Below are positions 15,978 through 24,066 of a DNA stretch of 34,194 bases, piece by piece. The position numbers and the translations under genes were made by a program. Positions within the stretch are counted from its first letter, which is position 1. Each line of letters opens with the position of its first letter. This stretch comes from Bacteroidota bacterium. GTDB lineage: Bacteria > Bacteroidota > Bacteroidia > Palsa-965. The DNA lies in assembly GCA_003153435.1 (NCBI GenBank), contig PLYR01000077.1, positions 62,942 through 97,135 on the forward strand. The letters are read 5' to 3'. Under the pieces are notes generated by a model that saw nothing but the letters and a program-made list of their open reading frames with translations, was not told the origin of the DNA and did no database searches.

Positions 15978-18200
15978 ATGGAGAAGAACCCGGCTATTGA
16001 CCTCGAAGCTGAAAAAAAAGAAATTCTAAAACGCTACAGGAGCCTTTTGCAAGCTTGCAGAAGGCGTCTGGAAAAAGGCGATAAAGAAATAATCCGTAAG
16101 GCTTTTGAAATTTCTCTGGAAGCGCATAAAGATATGCGCCGTAAATCAGGTGAGCCTTATATTTACCATCCGATCGCCGTCGCACATATCTGTGCTGAAG
16201 AAATCGGACTTGGAACAACTTCAGTGGTTTGCGCCCTGCTGCATGATGTGGTAGAGGACACAGATCTTACACTCGAAGATATCAGGGGGCTTTTCGGAGA
16301 TAAGGAAGCTAAAATTATCGATGGGCTTACCAAGATTGCCGGAGTTTTTGATCAAAGTAGTTCCCTTCAAGCGGAAAATTTCAGAAAGATGCTGCTTACT
16401 CTCTCTGATGATATCAGAGTAATTCTGATTAAGCTCGCAGACAGGCTTCACAATATGCGGACTCTGGAGTCCATGGCCAGAGACAAGCAGCTTAAAATAG
16501 CCTCTGAAACCCTTTACTTATATGCTCCCCTTGCTCACCGCTTAGGCCTCAATGCCATAAAATCAGAGCTGGAAGATCTGGGGCTCAAATTCACAGAGCC
16601 TGATGTATACCATGAAATTGAACAAAAATTACAGGAGTCTGAACCGGAGAGAAAAAAATTCATTCATAAATTTATTGTTCCCATCAAGGATACCCTCGAA
16701 GAAGGAGGTTTGAAATTTAAGATTCTTGGAAGACCTAAATCGATTTTTTCTATTTATCATAAAATAAAAAACAAAGGTGTTCCTTTTGAGGAAATTTATG
16801 ATCTGTTCGCAATCCGGATTATTATTGAATCTGAAGCCGACCGGGAGAAAGCTGATTGCTGGCGTGTATATTCAATTGTGACTGATTTTTATCACCCAAG
16901 CCCGGAGCGGCTTCGTGACTGGATTTCAACGCCAAAGGCAAACGGCTATGAATCCCTTCACACCACTGTAATGGGACCTGATGGGAAATGGGTGGAAGTG
17001 CAGATCAGGACCGTCAGAATGGATGAGCTCGCAGAAAAGGGTTATGCTGCTCACTGGAAGTATAAGGAGGATGGAGCTGAACGGGAGAGCCAGTTGGAAG
17101 AGTGGATTCGAAAAATAAGAGAGCTTCTCGAAAGTCCTGAACAGAATGCACTAGATTTCATAGACGATTTTAAGCTAAACCTTTTTGCAGAAGAAATTTT
17201 CGTTTTTACTCCCAAGGGAGAAATGCGAACTTTACCGGCGAATGCTACAGCTCTTGACTTCGCTTTTGACGTCCACACCAAAATAGGTGAGAAATGTATT
17301 GGCGCTAAAGTCAATCACAAGCTTGTTCCACTCAGTCACTCTTTAAAAAGTGGTGACCAGGTAGAAGTGATTACCTCAAGCAAGCAAACACCAAAGGAAG
17401 ACTGGCTCGGATATGTTGTTACGGCTAGGGCAAAAGCCAAAATAAAGAACGCTCTTAAGGAAGAAAAAAAGAAAAAAGCTGAAGAAGGAAGGGAAATTTT
17501 AGAGCGAAAATTTAATCATCAAAAGATAGAATTTACAGTTCAGAATATTAATAACTATGTAAACTATCTCCACCTTCCGAGTGCGCAGGAAATGTTCATA
17601 CGTGTTGCAATGAACATGCTGGATTTGAAAACCGTTAAGGCATTTGGCAGAGATAAAGACAAAAAGCCCGTTAAACAGGTTTCTAAACCAGAAACCCATG
17701 CTCCATCGCTGGAGCAAATGGTGACCAACGTTCGCGGTAAATCTGACGCACTCATCCTAGGAGAGAATCTTGACAAAATCGATTATAAACTCTCTCCCTG
17801 CTGTACACCCATTCCCGGGGATGATGTTTTCGGCTTTATTACTATTAATGAAGGAATTAAAATTCACAGGGTTAATTGCCCTAATGCAATTGCCCTAATG
17901 TCAAACTATGCCTATCGTATCGTTAAGGCAAAATGGATGAGCCAGGAATTACTGTCTTTCCTCGCCGGAATCAGGATTAATGGAATAGATGAAATGGGTA
18001 TCGTCAACAATATTACCAAGGTTATTTCAAACGAATTGAATGTAAATATGCGTTCTATCAGTTTCGACACAAATGATGGCACCTTTGAAGGAACAATTAT
18101 GGTATTTGTTCATGACACAAAACACCTTACAGGTCTGATTAATAAACTCAGAAAAGTGCCAGGGGTTCTTACCGTCAAACGAATCGACAGCAAAAACTAG
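15978..18200 (+). CDS. bifunctional (p)ppGpp synthetase/hydrolase, RelA/SpoT family
   Basis: A 740-residue RSH protein that makes and degrades the alarmone (p)ppGpp in the cytoplasm during starvation. The N-terminal HD hydrolase domain keeps its metal ligands in LLHDVVEDTD (His89, Asp90) and LADRLHNMRT (Asp155), so hydrolysis should be active. The synthetase domain has RPKSIFSIYHKIK, IYDLFAIRII, GYESLHTTV and the EVQIRT signature (Glu340 onward), so synthesis should be active too. A TGS domain starts at IFVFTPKGEMRTLP, a CC-type zinc-finger/helical region with LSPCCTPIPGDDVFGF follows, and a C-terminal ACT domain ends the protein. It follows two secreted unknowns and has its own candidate promoter. 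No hairpin with a T-run follows the stop. Confidence 0.95.
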   Translation: MEKNPAIDLEAEKKEILKRYRSLLQACRRRLEKGDKEIIRKAFEISLEAHKDMRRKSGEPYIYHPIAVAHICAEEIGLGTTSVVCALLHDVVEDTDLTLEDIRGLFGDKEAKIIDGLTKIAGVFDQSSSLQAENFRKMLLTLSDDIRVILIKLADRLHNMRTLESMARDKQLKIASETLYLYAPLAHRLGLNAIKSELEDLGLKFTEPDVYHEIEQKLQESEPERKKFIHKFIVPIKDTLEEGGLKFKILGRPKSIFSIYHKIKNKGVPFEEIYDLFAIRIIIESEADREKADCWRVYSIVTDFYHPSPERLRDWISTPKANGYESLHTTVMGPDGKWVEVQIRTVRMDELAEKGYAAHWKYKEDGAERESQLEEWIRKIRELLESPEQNALDFIDDFKLNLFAEEIFVFTPKGEMRTLPANATALDFAFDVHTKIGEKCIGAKVNHKLVPLSHSLKSGDQVEVITSSKQTPKEDWLGYVVTARAKAKIKNALKEEKKKKAEEGREILERKFNHQKIEFTVQNINNYVNYLHLPSAQEMFIRVAMNMLDLKTVKAFGRDKDKKPVKQVSKPETHAPSLEQMVTNVRGKSDALILGENLDKIDYKLSPCCTPIPGDDVFGFITINEGIKIHRVNCPNAIALMSNYAYRIVKAKWMSQELLSFLAGIRINGIDEMGIVNNITKVISNELNVNMRSISFDTNDGTFEGTIMVFVHDTKHLTGLINKLRKVPGVLTVKRIDSKN

Positions 18201-18286
18201 AGACTTGATCAGTCTGAGCCTTTCGGTTTCACCTCTATCATGTGGTATTAATTGCTATCTTTAATCCTGCTTTTTAAGCCTACCTC

Positions 18287-18781
18287 ATGTCTGAGATTGA
18301 AATAAAAGAAAAAGTCAAGTCCCTCTTTTCAGAATATCTGGAAAAAAAGAAACACCGGAAAACACCGGAACGATTTGCCATACTCAATGAAATATACAGT
18401 CGAAATGGTCACTTTGACATAGAAAACCTGTACATTCACATGAAAAACAAGAAGTATCGGGTGAGCCGTGCCACGCTATATAACACGATAGAATTATTGC
18501 TCGATTGCAACTTGGTAACTAAGCATCAGTTCGGAAAAAATCTGGCACAATTTGAAAAGGCTTTTGAATACAAGCAACACGACCACCTGATTTGTACTGA
18601 TTGTGAACTCGTTTTAGAATTCTGTGATCCCCGGATCCAGCAGATTCAAAAAATGACAGGAGATATTCTCCAGTTTAATATTACAAATCATTCATTGAAT
18701 TTTTATGGTCACTGTCGTGTATTGGAAAACACTGGCAAATGTGAACACATGAAAACTATTACTAAAAAGCAACTTACATGA
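18287..18781 (+). CDS. Fur-family metal/redox-responsive transcriptional regulator
   Basis: A 164-residue DNA-binding repressor of the Fur superfamily. The N-terminal winged helix contains [13 protein letters not shown] and the recognition helix region [15 protein letters not shown]. The dimerisation/metal domain has [17 protein letters not shown], giving the Cys103-x2-Cys106 half of the structural zinc site, and Cys143/Cys152 near the C-terminus in [16 protein letters not shown]. The second pair is spaced by 8 residues rather than the usual 2, so the site may be altered. Which metal or stress it senses (Fur, Zur or PerR) cannot be assigned. Its stop overlaps the STAS gene start by four bases, so the two are translationally coupled. 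Confidence 0.88.
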   Translation: MSEIEIKEKVKSLFSEYLEKKKHRKTPERFAILNEIYSRNGHFDIENLYIHMKNKKYRVSRATLYNTIELLLDCNLVTKHQFGKNLAQFEKAFEYKQHDHLICTDCELVLEFCDPRIQQIQKMTGDILQFNITNHSLNFYGHCRVLENTGKCEHMKTITKKQLT

Positions 18782-19122
18782 CTTTTTCTTACCAAGTAGA
18801 GCAACAGTCTAATCTTGAAATTATCCATCTTGCTGGTGAACTGATTGACAAGATGCAGGCTTCTGAACTTTCGACCAAAGTCGATGAATATATTTCTGAG
18901 AATAAAACAAAAATTATTTTTGACTTAAAAGAGCTTAAATACATTAACAGTTCAGGTTTAAATATTATGATAAACATTCTTTCACGGGTGCGTAAAGCGG
19001 GAGGTGAAATTGTCATCACCAATGTTTCCAGAAGAGTGAATGAGTTACTCATAATCACCAAATTGAATACAGTATTTACGGTTACGGAGAGCCTGGAGCT
19101 TGCCCTATCCAAATTCAAATAA
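18778..19122 (+). CDS. STAS-domain anti-sigma factor antagonist
   Basis: A 114-residue single STAS domain resembling SpoIIAA/RsbV. Such proteins bind an anti-sigma kinase when unphosphorylated and so free a sigma factor or other partner. The core reads [19 protein letters not shown], with the phosphorylatable serine in NSSG at Ser58/Ser59, where the family expects it. The C-terminal part ([20 protein letters not shown]) fits the fold. There is no anti-sigma kinase, sigma factor or PP2C phosphatase in the window, so its partner is encoded elsewhere. The ATG lies within the ATGA overlap with the Fur-family gene, and purA follows after 15 bases, so the three may form one operon. Confidence 0.9.
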   Translation: MTFSYQVEQQSNLEIIHLAGELIDKMQASELSTKVDEYISENKTKIIFDLKELKYINSSGLNIMINILSRVRKAGGEIVITNVSRRVNELLIITKLNTVFTVTESLELALSKFK

Positions 19123-19137
19123 TAATTTCAAGAAGAG

Positions 19138-20418
19138 ATGAAAGTTGATGTTTTATTAGGTCTCCAATGGGGAGATGAAGGAAAAGGAAAAATTGTCGAT
19201 GTACTGACACCTGGTTATGATATTATTGCCCGCTTTCAGGGAGGGCCAAATGCAGGACATACGCTTGAATTCAATGGCATCAAGCATGTTTTAAATACAA
19301 TTCCTTCGGGAATTTTCCATCCAACAGCTATCAACATTATAGGGAATGGGGTTGTTATTGATCCGGTTACTTTTAAGAAAGAGATAGATGCATTGGTAAA
19401 GATGGGAGTAGATGTAAAATCGAAACTTCGTATTGCAACACGAGCTCATCTTATACTCCCCACACACCGTCTTTTGGATGCGGCCTCAGAGGCGCATAAA
19501 GGGAAAGAAAAAATAGGATCTACTTTAAAAGGCATCGGTCCTACCTATATGGACAAAACAGGGAGGAATGGATTGAGAATTGGAGAAATAAAAAATCCCA
19601 ACTTCAAAGCTAAGTATGATCATCTGGTCGCAAAACATAAAGAAATTCTTTCAGCTTACAATTTCGAATACAATCTGAGTGAGCTTGAACCGGCATTCTT
19701 TGAAGGCATCGCCCTACTTAATACCCTGGAAACAATAAATTGTGAACAGTATATCAATACCGCTTTGATTGAAGGCAGGAAAATCCTCGCAGAAGGAGCC
19801 CAAGGCTCCCTTTTGGATATTGATTTCGGCTCCTACCCTTTCGTCACCTCATCCAGTACTATTTGTGCCGGAGCATGTACAGGTTTGGGTCTTGCCCCCG
19901 GAAGGATTGGCAAAGTATTTGGCATTTTCAAAGCATATTGTACACGGGTTGGAAGCGGACCTTTTCCTACAGAGCTTCATGATGATACCGGGGAGCGAAT
20001 CCGGAAGAGCGGAAATGAATTCGGTTCTGTGACGAAACGTCCACGCCGGACTGGCTGGCTTGATATTCCTGCATTGAAATTTGCGATTATGATTAACGGA
20101 GTTACAGAGCTCATCATGATGAAAGCGGATGTACTCAGTGAGTTTGACCAGATTATGGTTTGCACGCATTATATGCATAAAGGAGAAAAAATAGATTACC
20201 TCCCATATGATATCTCTCCTGAATTCGTCACTCCGATTTATTCAGAACTTAAAGGATGGAAGAAAGATCTCACAGGGCTGCACAGAGCAGAGGATATGCC
20301 GGAGGAGCTCTGTCATTATATCCGCTTTATTGAAGATAAAACGGGGGTTCCTATTCGGATTGTATCTGTAGGACCTGACCGTAAGCAAACACTACTCCGG
20401 GATAAAGTTACGGCCTGA
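19138..20418 (+). CDS. purA: adenylosuccinate synthase
   Basis: This cytoplasmic enzyme joins IMP and aspartate with GTP to give adenylosuccinate, the first step from IMP to AMP. At 426 residues it is of family length. The GTP/IMP site is at the N-terminus: LQWGDEGKGKIVD with Asp13, and NAGHTL with His41, both at the positions known in the family. Further signatures are GIGPTYMDKTGRNGLR and CTRVGSGPFPTEL, and the C-terminal SVGPDRKQTLL closes the protein. The ATG is preceded by AAGAAGAG. It follows the STAS gene by 15 bases and is followed by the OstA-like gene, whose ATG lies 21 bases after its stop. The identification is firm. Confidence 0.97.
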   Translation: MKVDVLLGLQWGDEGKGKIVDVLTPGYDIIARFQGGPNAGHTLEFNGIKHVLNTIPSGIFHPTAINIIGNGVVIDPVTFKKEIDALVKMGVDVKSKLRIATRAHLILPTHRLLDAASEAHKGKEKIGSTLKGIGPTYMDKTGRNGLRIGEIKNPNFKAKYDHLVAKHKEILSAYNFEYNLSELEPAFFEGIALLNTLETINCEQYINTALIEGRKILAEGAQGSLLDIDFGSYPFVTSSSTICAGACTGLGLAPGRIGKVFGIFKAYCTRVGSGPFPTELHDDTGERIRKSGNEFGSVTKRPRRTGWLDIPALKFAIMINGVTELIMMKADVLSEFDQIMVCTHYMHKGEKIDYLPYDISPEFVTPIYSELKGWKKDLTGLHRAEDMPEELCHYIRFIEDKTGVPIRIVSVGPDRKQTLLRDKVTA

Positions 20419-20439
20419 TCTTTGCCTACCCCTCTTAGA

Positions 20440-22047
20440 ATGATTACAGGATCCCGAAATTTCAATTTCAAATCTTGGCTTTGCCTGGGATTAATCCTGA
20501 CGTTGAGTATCGTATCGATAAGTGCTCAAGTTCAGAAAGACCGAAAAAAACTTAAATTTTCTGCCGATGTGATAGAAGGCAGCAAACCCATAGGTGGAAA
20601 AGAAACCCGTCGTTTGCTAGGTAATGTGGTCTTTACCCAGGATAGTGTAATCATGTATTGCGACAGCGCTCATCTTTATTCTGACAACTCATTGGATGCC
20701 TTCTCCAGAGTTCACATTAAACAGGGAGATTCCCTCAACCTATACGGTGATCTTCTCAAATATGACGGGAATAAACGATTTGCAAGGCTTGAAAAGAACA
20801 TCCGGTTAATTGATAAAGGAATGTTGCTTACTACAGAGCACATGACTTATGACGTCTCTAAAAAAACAGCCACTTATATTGAAGGAGGTATAATCCACTC
20901 CGAAGATAATGTCTTAACGAGCGAAACCGGTTACTATTATGCATCCGGACGAAAGCTTGCCTTCAAACGTAAGGTAGTTCTGACCAACCCCAAATACACC
21001 GTTAACTCAGATACTCTTCATTACAGCACTTCTTCAAAAATAGCCTGGTTTTTCGGTCCAACCTGGATAAGAAGCAAAACCAACTCCATATATTGTGAAA
21101 ATGGATTTTATGACACATTTCACGATTTTGCTCAATTTAAGCAGCATGCTTTTATTAATTCTGCTAAACAAACATTGAAAGGTGACAGTATCTTCTATGA
21201 TCGGAAAACCGGTTTCGGGAAAGCTTTAGGAAATGTGACTATCACTGATACAAGCCAGCATGTAGTTGTGACAGGAGATTATTCTACCCATAGTGAACTA
21301 ACAAACGTATCGTACGTAACCGGGCATGCTCTTCTCATGCAAATCAGTAAAACAGATACTTTGTTCCTCCATGCCGATTCCCTAAAGGCAACCGCAGTGA
21401 CTGATTCGGCAGCCCTTGCAAAGCTGAAAGAAAATAGGCTTACTAGAGGAGAAAAACAAGAGCTAAGCAGAGACAGCTTTCCAATGATCCGGACCATGTA
21501 TGCCTATCACAAAGTGAAATTTTATCAATCCCAGCTTCAGGGGCGATGTGATTCTCTTAAATATGCGTATAATGACTCAACGATGTACCTTTATCTTCAG
21601 CCGATTCTCTGGTCAAAAGAAAATCAGATGACTGGTGAGCGTATTGAAATAAAAAGCGGGAACGGTGTTTTGCAGATATTGAAAATGTATTCTTCCTCGT
21701 TTATTATTTCAAAAGAAGATAGCGCTCGTTTCAACCAGGTAAAAGGGAAAAACCTGACAGGTTACTTTAAGGACAATAAATTGAGGAAAGTATATGTTGA
21801 AGGAAATGGGCAAACCATTTATTATGCAAAGGAGAAAAACAAGCGGACAGGTGTCAATAAAGCAGATTGCAGCGATCTCCTGATCTACCTCAAGGACAAC
21901 CAGGTTGAAAGTATCACCCTGCTTAACAAACCCGACGGAACCATGTATCCGCCTCAGGAACTTGACCCCAGAGAACTTCGTTTAAAGGATTTCAAAGATT
22001 TGAGTAAGTACCGTCCTAATGGTGTTAATGATCTTTTTATCTGGTAA
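20440..22047 (+). CDS. OstA-like periplasmic protein (LptA-type domain)
   Basis: A 535-residue secreted protein built on the OstA/LptA fold, which carries lipopolysaccharide across the periplasm. Residues 1-32 are a signal peptide (a hydrophobic LCLGLILTLSIVSISAQ end). The mature N-terminal half shows repeated beta-strand units of the OstA type, including RRLLGNVVFTQDSVIMYCDS, ALGNVTITDTSQHVVVTGDY and SLNLYGDLLKYDG. The C-terminal half carries related strands and ends with a proline-rich LDPRELRLKDF segment. It is longer than E. coli LptA (185 residues) and lacks the beta-barrel of LptD, which is encoded separately at 28361. The ATG at 20440 is preferred over an in-frame TTG at 20422 because it gives a better signal peptide. 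The gene is likely in one transcript with purA. Confidence 0.82.
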   Translation: MITGSRNFNFKSWLCLGLILTLSIVSISAQVQKDRKKLKFSADVIEGSKPIGGKETRRLLGNVVFTQDSVIMYCDSAHLYSDNSLDAFSRVHIKQGDSLNLYGDLLKYDGNKRFARLEKNIRLIDKGMLLTTEHMTYDVSKKTATYIEGGIIHSEDNVLTSETGYYYASGRKLAFKRKVVLTNPKYTVNSDTLHYSTSSKIAWFFGPTWIRSKTNSIYCENGFYDTFHDFAQFKQHAFINSAKQTLKGDSIFYDRKTGFGKALGNVTITDTSQHVVVTGDYSTHSELTNVSYVTGHALLMQISKTDTLFLHADSLKATAVTDSAALAKLKENRLTRGEKQELSRDSFPMIRTMYAYHKVKFYQSQLQGRCDSLKYAYNDSTMYLYLQPILWSKENQMTGERIEIKSGNGVLQILKMYSSSFIISKEDSARFNQVKGKNLTGYFKDNKLRKVYVEGNGQTIYYAKEKNKRTGVNKADCSDLLIYLKDNQVESITLLNKPDGTMYPPQELDPRELRLKDFKDLSKYRPNGVNDLFIW

Positions 22048-22250
22048 CCCAAAGGATTTTCAAAAAGACCTACCACTATTCTTTTTCGTCCCTCCAACGC
22101 AGATTTCTTGCATACGAATGCGTGATTTTATCGCCTAAATTTTTTTTAGGGGACGGCTAAACTTATCCTCATATCCTTGAAATCATTATCTGACGCCTCT
22201 AATATATATGAACATTCATTATATGATCCCATAAATGAAATATTGTATGC

Positions 22251-22278
22251 TTGTAATTCAAAATCTTTCCTATATTTG
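22251..22278 (+). promoter_or_regulatory. Bacteroidota-type promoter of the small HTH gene
   Basis: TATATTTG at 22271-22278 is an exact -7 match, and a TTG at 22251-22253 stands 17 bases upstream as the -33 element. The predicted transcript starts near 22285 and carries a leader of about 70 bases. This is long compared with other genes in the window and contains a hairpin. Confidence 0.6.
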
Positions 22279-22322
22279 CGTCATAGTTCCAACAACATAA
22301 CCAAACCATTTACTCACACACA

Positions 22323-22339
22323 GTCATGCTTTGCGTGAC
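22323..22339 (+). promoter_or_regulatory. hairpin in the 5' leader of the HTH gene
   Basis: GTCATGC and GCGTGAC pair over seven positions (one G-T) around a TTT loop, ending 17 bases before the ATG. The position suits a role in translation or mRNA stability; there is no direct evidence for one. Confidence 0.3.
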
Positions 22340-22356
22340 AATTAACGCTATTTCTA

Positions 22357-22614
22357 ATGAAGAAGAAAGCCAAAACAGCTGTAAAATCAGGAAAGACAGT
22401 CGACCCACGTGTCGTTGCAATTGGAGAAAAATTAAAAAAACTTCGCATCAAAAAAGGCTACCCTGCCTATGATTACTTTGCCTTTGAGCATGACATTTCC
22501 CGCGTTCTCTACTGGAGAATGGAAAAAGGAACCAACTTCACAATCGGTTCTTTCCTGAAAGTTCTAAGAGCTCACGACATGAGCATGAAGGAATTTTTCA
22601 AAGACATTCGTTAA
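22357..22614 (+). CDS. small helix-turn-helix (Xre-like) DNA-binding protein
   Basis: An 85-residue basic protein. The first 17 residues are lysine-rich (MKKKAKTAVKSGKT). Residues 20-80 form an HTH_3-type domain: IGEKLKKLRIKKGY as helix 1, YDYFAFEHDISRVLYWRMEKG as the turn and recognition region, and IGSFLKVLRAHDMSMKEFF as the last helices. It probably binds DNA as a dimer, like Cro/CI-type regulators, but no partner domain is present. The gene stands alone with its own promoter, a roughly 70-base leader and a strong terminator, so it is an independent unit. There is no toxin gene next to it, which makes an antitoxin role unlikely. Its target genes are unknown. Confidence 0.85.
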   Translation: MKKKAKTAVKSGKTVDPRVVAIGEKLKKLRIKKGYPAYDYFAFEHDISRVLYWRMEKGTNFTIGSFLKVLRAHDMSMKEFFKDIR

Positions 22615-22655
22615 TCTTCCCGGGGTTCCCCGCTAAGTCAAATATTTGCAATTTG

Positions 22656-22685
22656 AAAAGGAGCATTTTAGTTAATGCTCCTTTT
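22656..22685. terminator. strong bidirectional intrinsic terminator
   Basis: AAAAGGAGCATT and AATGCTCCTTTT form a perfect 12-base stem with a 6-base loop. The stem supplies a T-run on either strand, so it can end both the HTH gene (plus strand) and the minus-strand operon whose last gene stops at 22728. Confidence 0.88.
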
Positions 22686-22727
22686 CCTGCTTCCTGTAAG
22701 TCTGTGATTTGTTCTAAGGAGTCTTAT

Positions 22728-23210
22728 TCAGGCTTTTAATAGTCGTGCATGCCAGCTCTGAGAAAGAGGCACGCGCCAGGATTGCTGGAGCTCAGCTTTT
22801 GTATTAACCAAATTATTAAAGACAATTGTTTCTTTACCTACTTTTCCTTCTTTCAGGTAGTTTTCAAAAGCAGAAAGTGAGGCCGACTTAAGTATTCCCT
22901 CCTCTTCCCAGGCAACCACTGTTCTATCGAGCAGTGTAATCCCGAGTTCACTTTCTAAAGTCTGAATAAACCGAAATGATTTGTCAATTCCACATCCACT
23001 TGCCGAAGCAGCAGCTTCATCAACTGCTATTATTACAAACCTGTTGTATACGACTTCGGCTGTTGCACGCATTTTAAATCCGTGAGATGACCAGTCATCT
23101 ATAAATACCGTAGCCAGTCTGTTGATTTGCGCTATCGAAGAAGAATCCAGCTCTTTATTTGCTTGATAAACCCATATTCGGGAATCAGGAGGCATTTCTG
23201 AGAGTTTCAT
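22728..23210 (-). CDS. conserved unknown protein (often labelled ABC transporter ATPase)
   Basis: A 160-residue soluble protein without signal peptide or membrane helix. It resembles from memory a family of about 160 residues common in Bacteroidota: VYQANKELDSSSIAQI near the start, FIDDWSSHGFKMRA, VVYNRFVIIAVDEAAASASGCGIDKS in the centre, and WEEEGILKSA after it. Databases often call such proteins ABC transporter ATPase, but I see no Walker A (GxxGxGK), LSGGQ or Walker B motif here, so that name is not supported. The conserved Asp-Glu and Ser-Gly-Cys-Gly-Ile-Asp cluster could form an active or binding site. It is the last gene of the operon with the Fe-S, HAD and MlaD proteins, 27 bases after the CCG-domain gene. 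Confidence 0.75.
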   Translation of the reverse strand: MKLSEMPPDSRIWVYQANKELDSSSIAQINRLATVFIDDWSSHGFKMRATAEVVYNRFVIIAVDEAAASASGCGIDKSFRFIQTLESELGITLLDRTVVAWEEEGILKSASLSAFENYLKEGKVGKETIVFNNLVNTKAELQQSWRVPLSQSWHARLLKA

Positions 23211-23237
23211 ATTGCAAAGATAGCAAGAAATAGGCGT

Positions 23238-24047
23238 TTAAAGTTCGTTTGCTTGGGCAATCAGCTCTGCAATATCCATAACCTTCGTCTGCTGTTCTTT
23301 GTTGAAATGCTTAACACCATCAGTCATCATGGTCATACAAAACGGACAGCCTGTGGCTATGATTTCAGGATTTAAGGCAAGTGCTTCTTCCGATCGCTCA
23401 ATATTAACTTCTTTATTTCCTTTCTCAGCATCCTTGAACATTTGGGCTCCTCCGGCTCCACAACAGAAACCTTTAGATCGGCTTCTTTTCATTTCCGCAA
23501 GTTCAGCATCCAATTTTTGAATGATCTCTCTTGGTGCTTCATAAACATCATTTCCCCGGCCCAGATAGCAAGGATCGTGAAAGGTTATTTTCTTTCCTTT
23601 AAATGCTCCTCCGGTAACTTTGAGCTTACCAGAGTCCAGCAATTGCTGAACCAGCTGGGTGTGGTGAATAACCTCGTAGTCACCTCCCAGAGCAGGGTAC
23701 TCATTCTTAATCGTATTGAAACAATGAGGGCATCCGGTGACTATCTTTTTCACGGAGTAAGCATTCATGACCGTGATTGCATTCATAGCCTGCATCTGAA
23801 ACAGAAACTCATTGCCAGCACGCTTGGCAGGGTCTCCGGTGCATGTCTCCTCCATACCCAGCACCGCGAATTTCATACCCACATGATTTAGGATGCGGAC
23901 AATAGCCTTAGTAATCTTTTTTGAACGGTCATCAAAGCTCCCGGAACATCCAACCCAGAACAAAATTTCGGGAACTTCACCCTTACTCTGGTAATCAGCC
24001 ATTGTTCTTACATTCAAAGGCTCAGATGTGTTCATTTGCTGGTTCAT
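23238..24047 (-). CDS. CCG-domain (Fe-S)-binding oxidoreductase subunit
   Basis: A 269-residue soluble protein with two cysteine-rich CCG domains, as in HdrB, GlpC and LutA, which bind iron-sulfur clusters and transfer electrons. Visible motifs are WVGCSGSFDD (Cys34), TGCPHCFNTIKNEYP, FHDPCYLGRGNDVYE, GFCCGAGGAQMFKD and ATGCPFCMTMMTDG. Together these provide the paired CX(n)CCGX(n)CX2C patterns. It is separated from the membrane Fe-S gene only by the HAD gene (19 bases on its near side), and the two probably form one electron-transfer complex at the inner membrane. The donor and acceptor are not shown by the sequence. The usual label in Bacteroidota is simply (Fe-S)-binding protein. Confidence 0.92.
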   Translation of the reverse strand: MNQQMNTSEPLNVRTMADYQSKGEVPEILFWVGCSGSFDDRSKKITKAIVRILNHVGMKFAVLGMEETCTGDPAKRAGNEFLFQMQAMNAITVMNAYSVKKIVTGCPHCFNTIKNEYPALGGDYEVIHHTQLVQQLLDSGKLKVTGGAFKGKKITFHDPCYLGRGNDVYEAPREIIQKLDAELAEMKRSRSKGFCCGAGGAQMFKDAEKGNKEVNIERSEEALALNPEIIATGCPFCMTMMTDGVKHFNKEQQTKVMDIAELIAQANEL

Positions 24048-24066
24048 TTCTTAAATCGATTAAGAT

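Larger units (their letters stand above)
22048..22356. other. 309-base intergenic region with several inverted repeats
   Basis: No coding frame is visible. The left part holds GCAT/ATGC (22110-22121) and CCTAAA/TTTAGG (22134-22150), both enclosed by TCGTCC/GGACGG (22086-22091 with 22151-22156, one G-T pair). The middle has an AT-rich inverted repeat centred on TGAACATTCA at 22209-22218. The right part holds the promoter of the HTH gene (22251-22278) and a 5'-leader hairpin GTCATGC/GCGTGAC at 22323-22339. The first group may be the end of the upstream transcript or a small structured RNA. Confidence 0.45.

Noticed and set aside
22619-22632. CGGGG/CCCCG element after the HTH gene as a terminator
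   Set aside because: The loop would be too small for the full stem, and a perfect 12-base hairpin follows at 22656-22685.
23442-23891. 149-codon open frame on the plus strand
   Set aside because: It is antisense to the CCG-domain Fe-S gene, with no recognisable protein features; the cysteine-rich minus-strand protein is clearly real.
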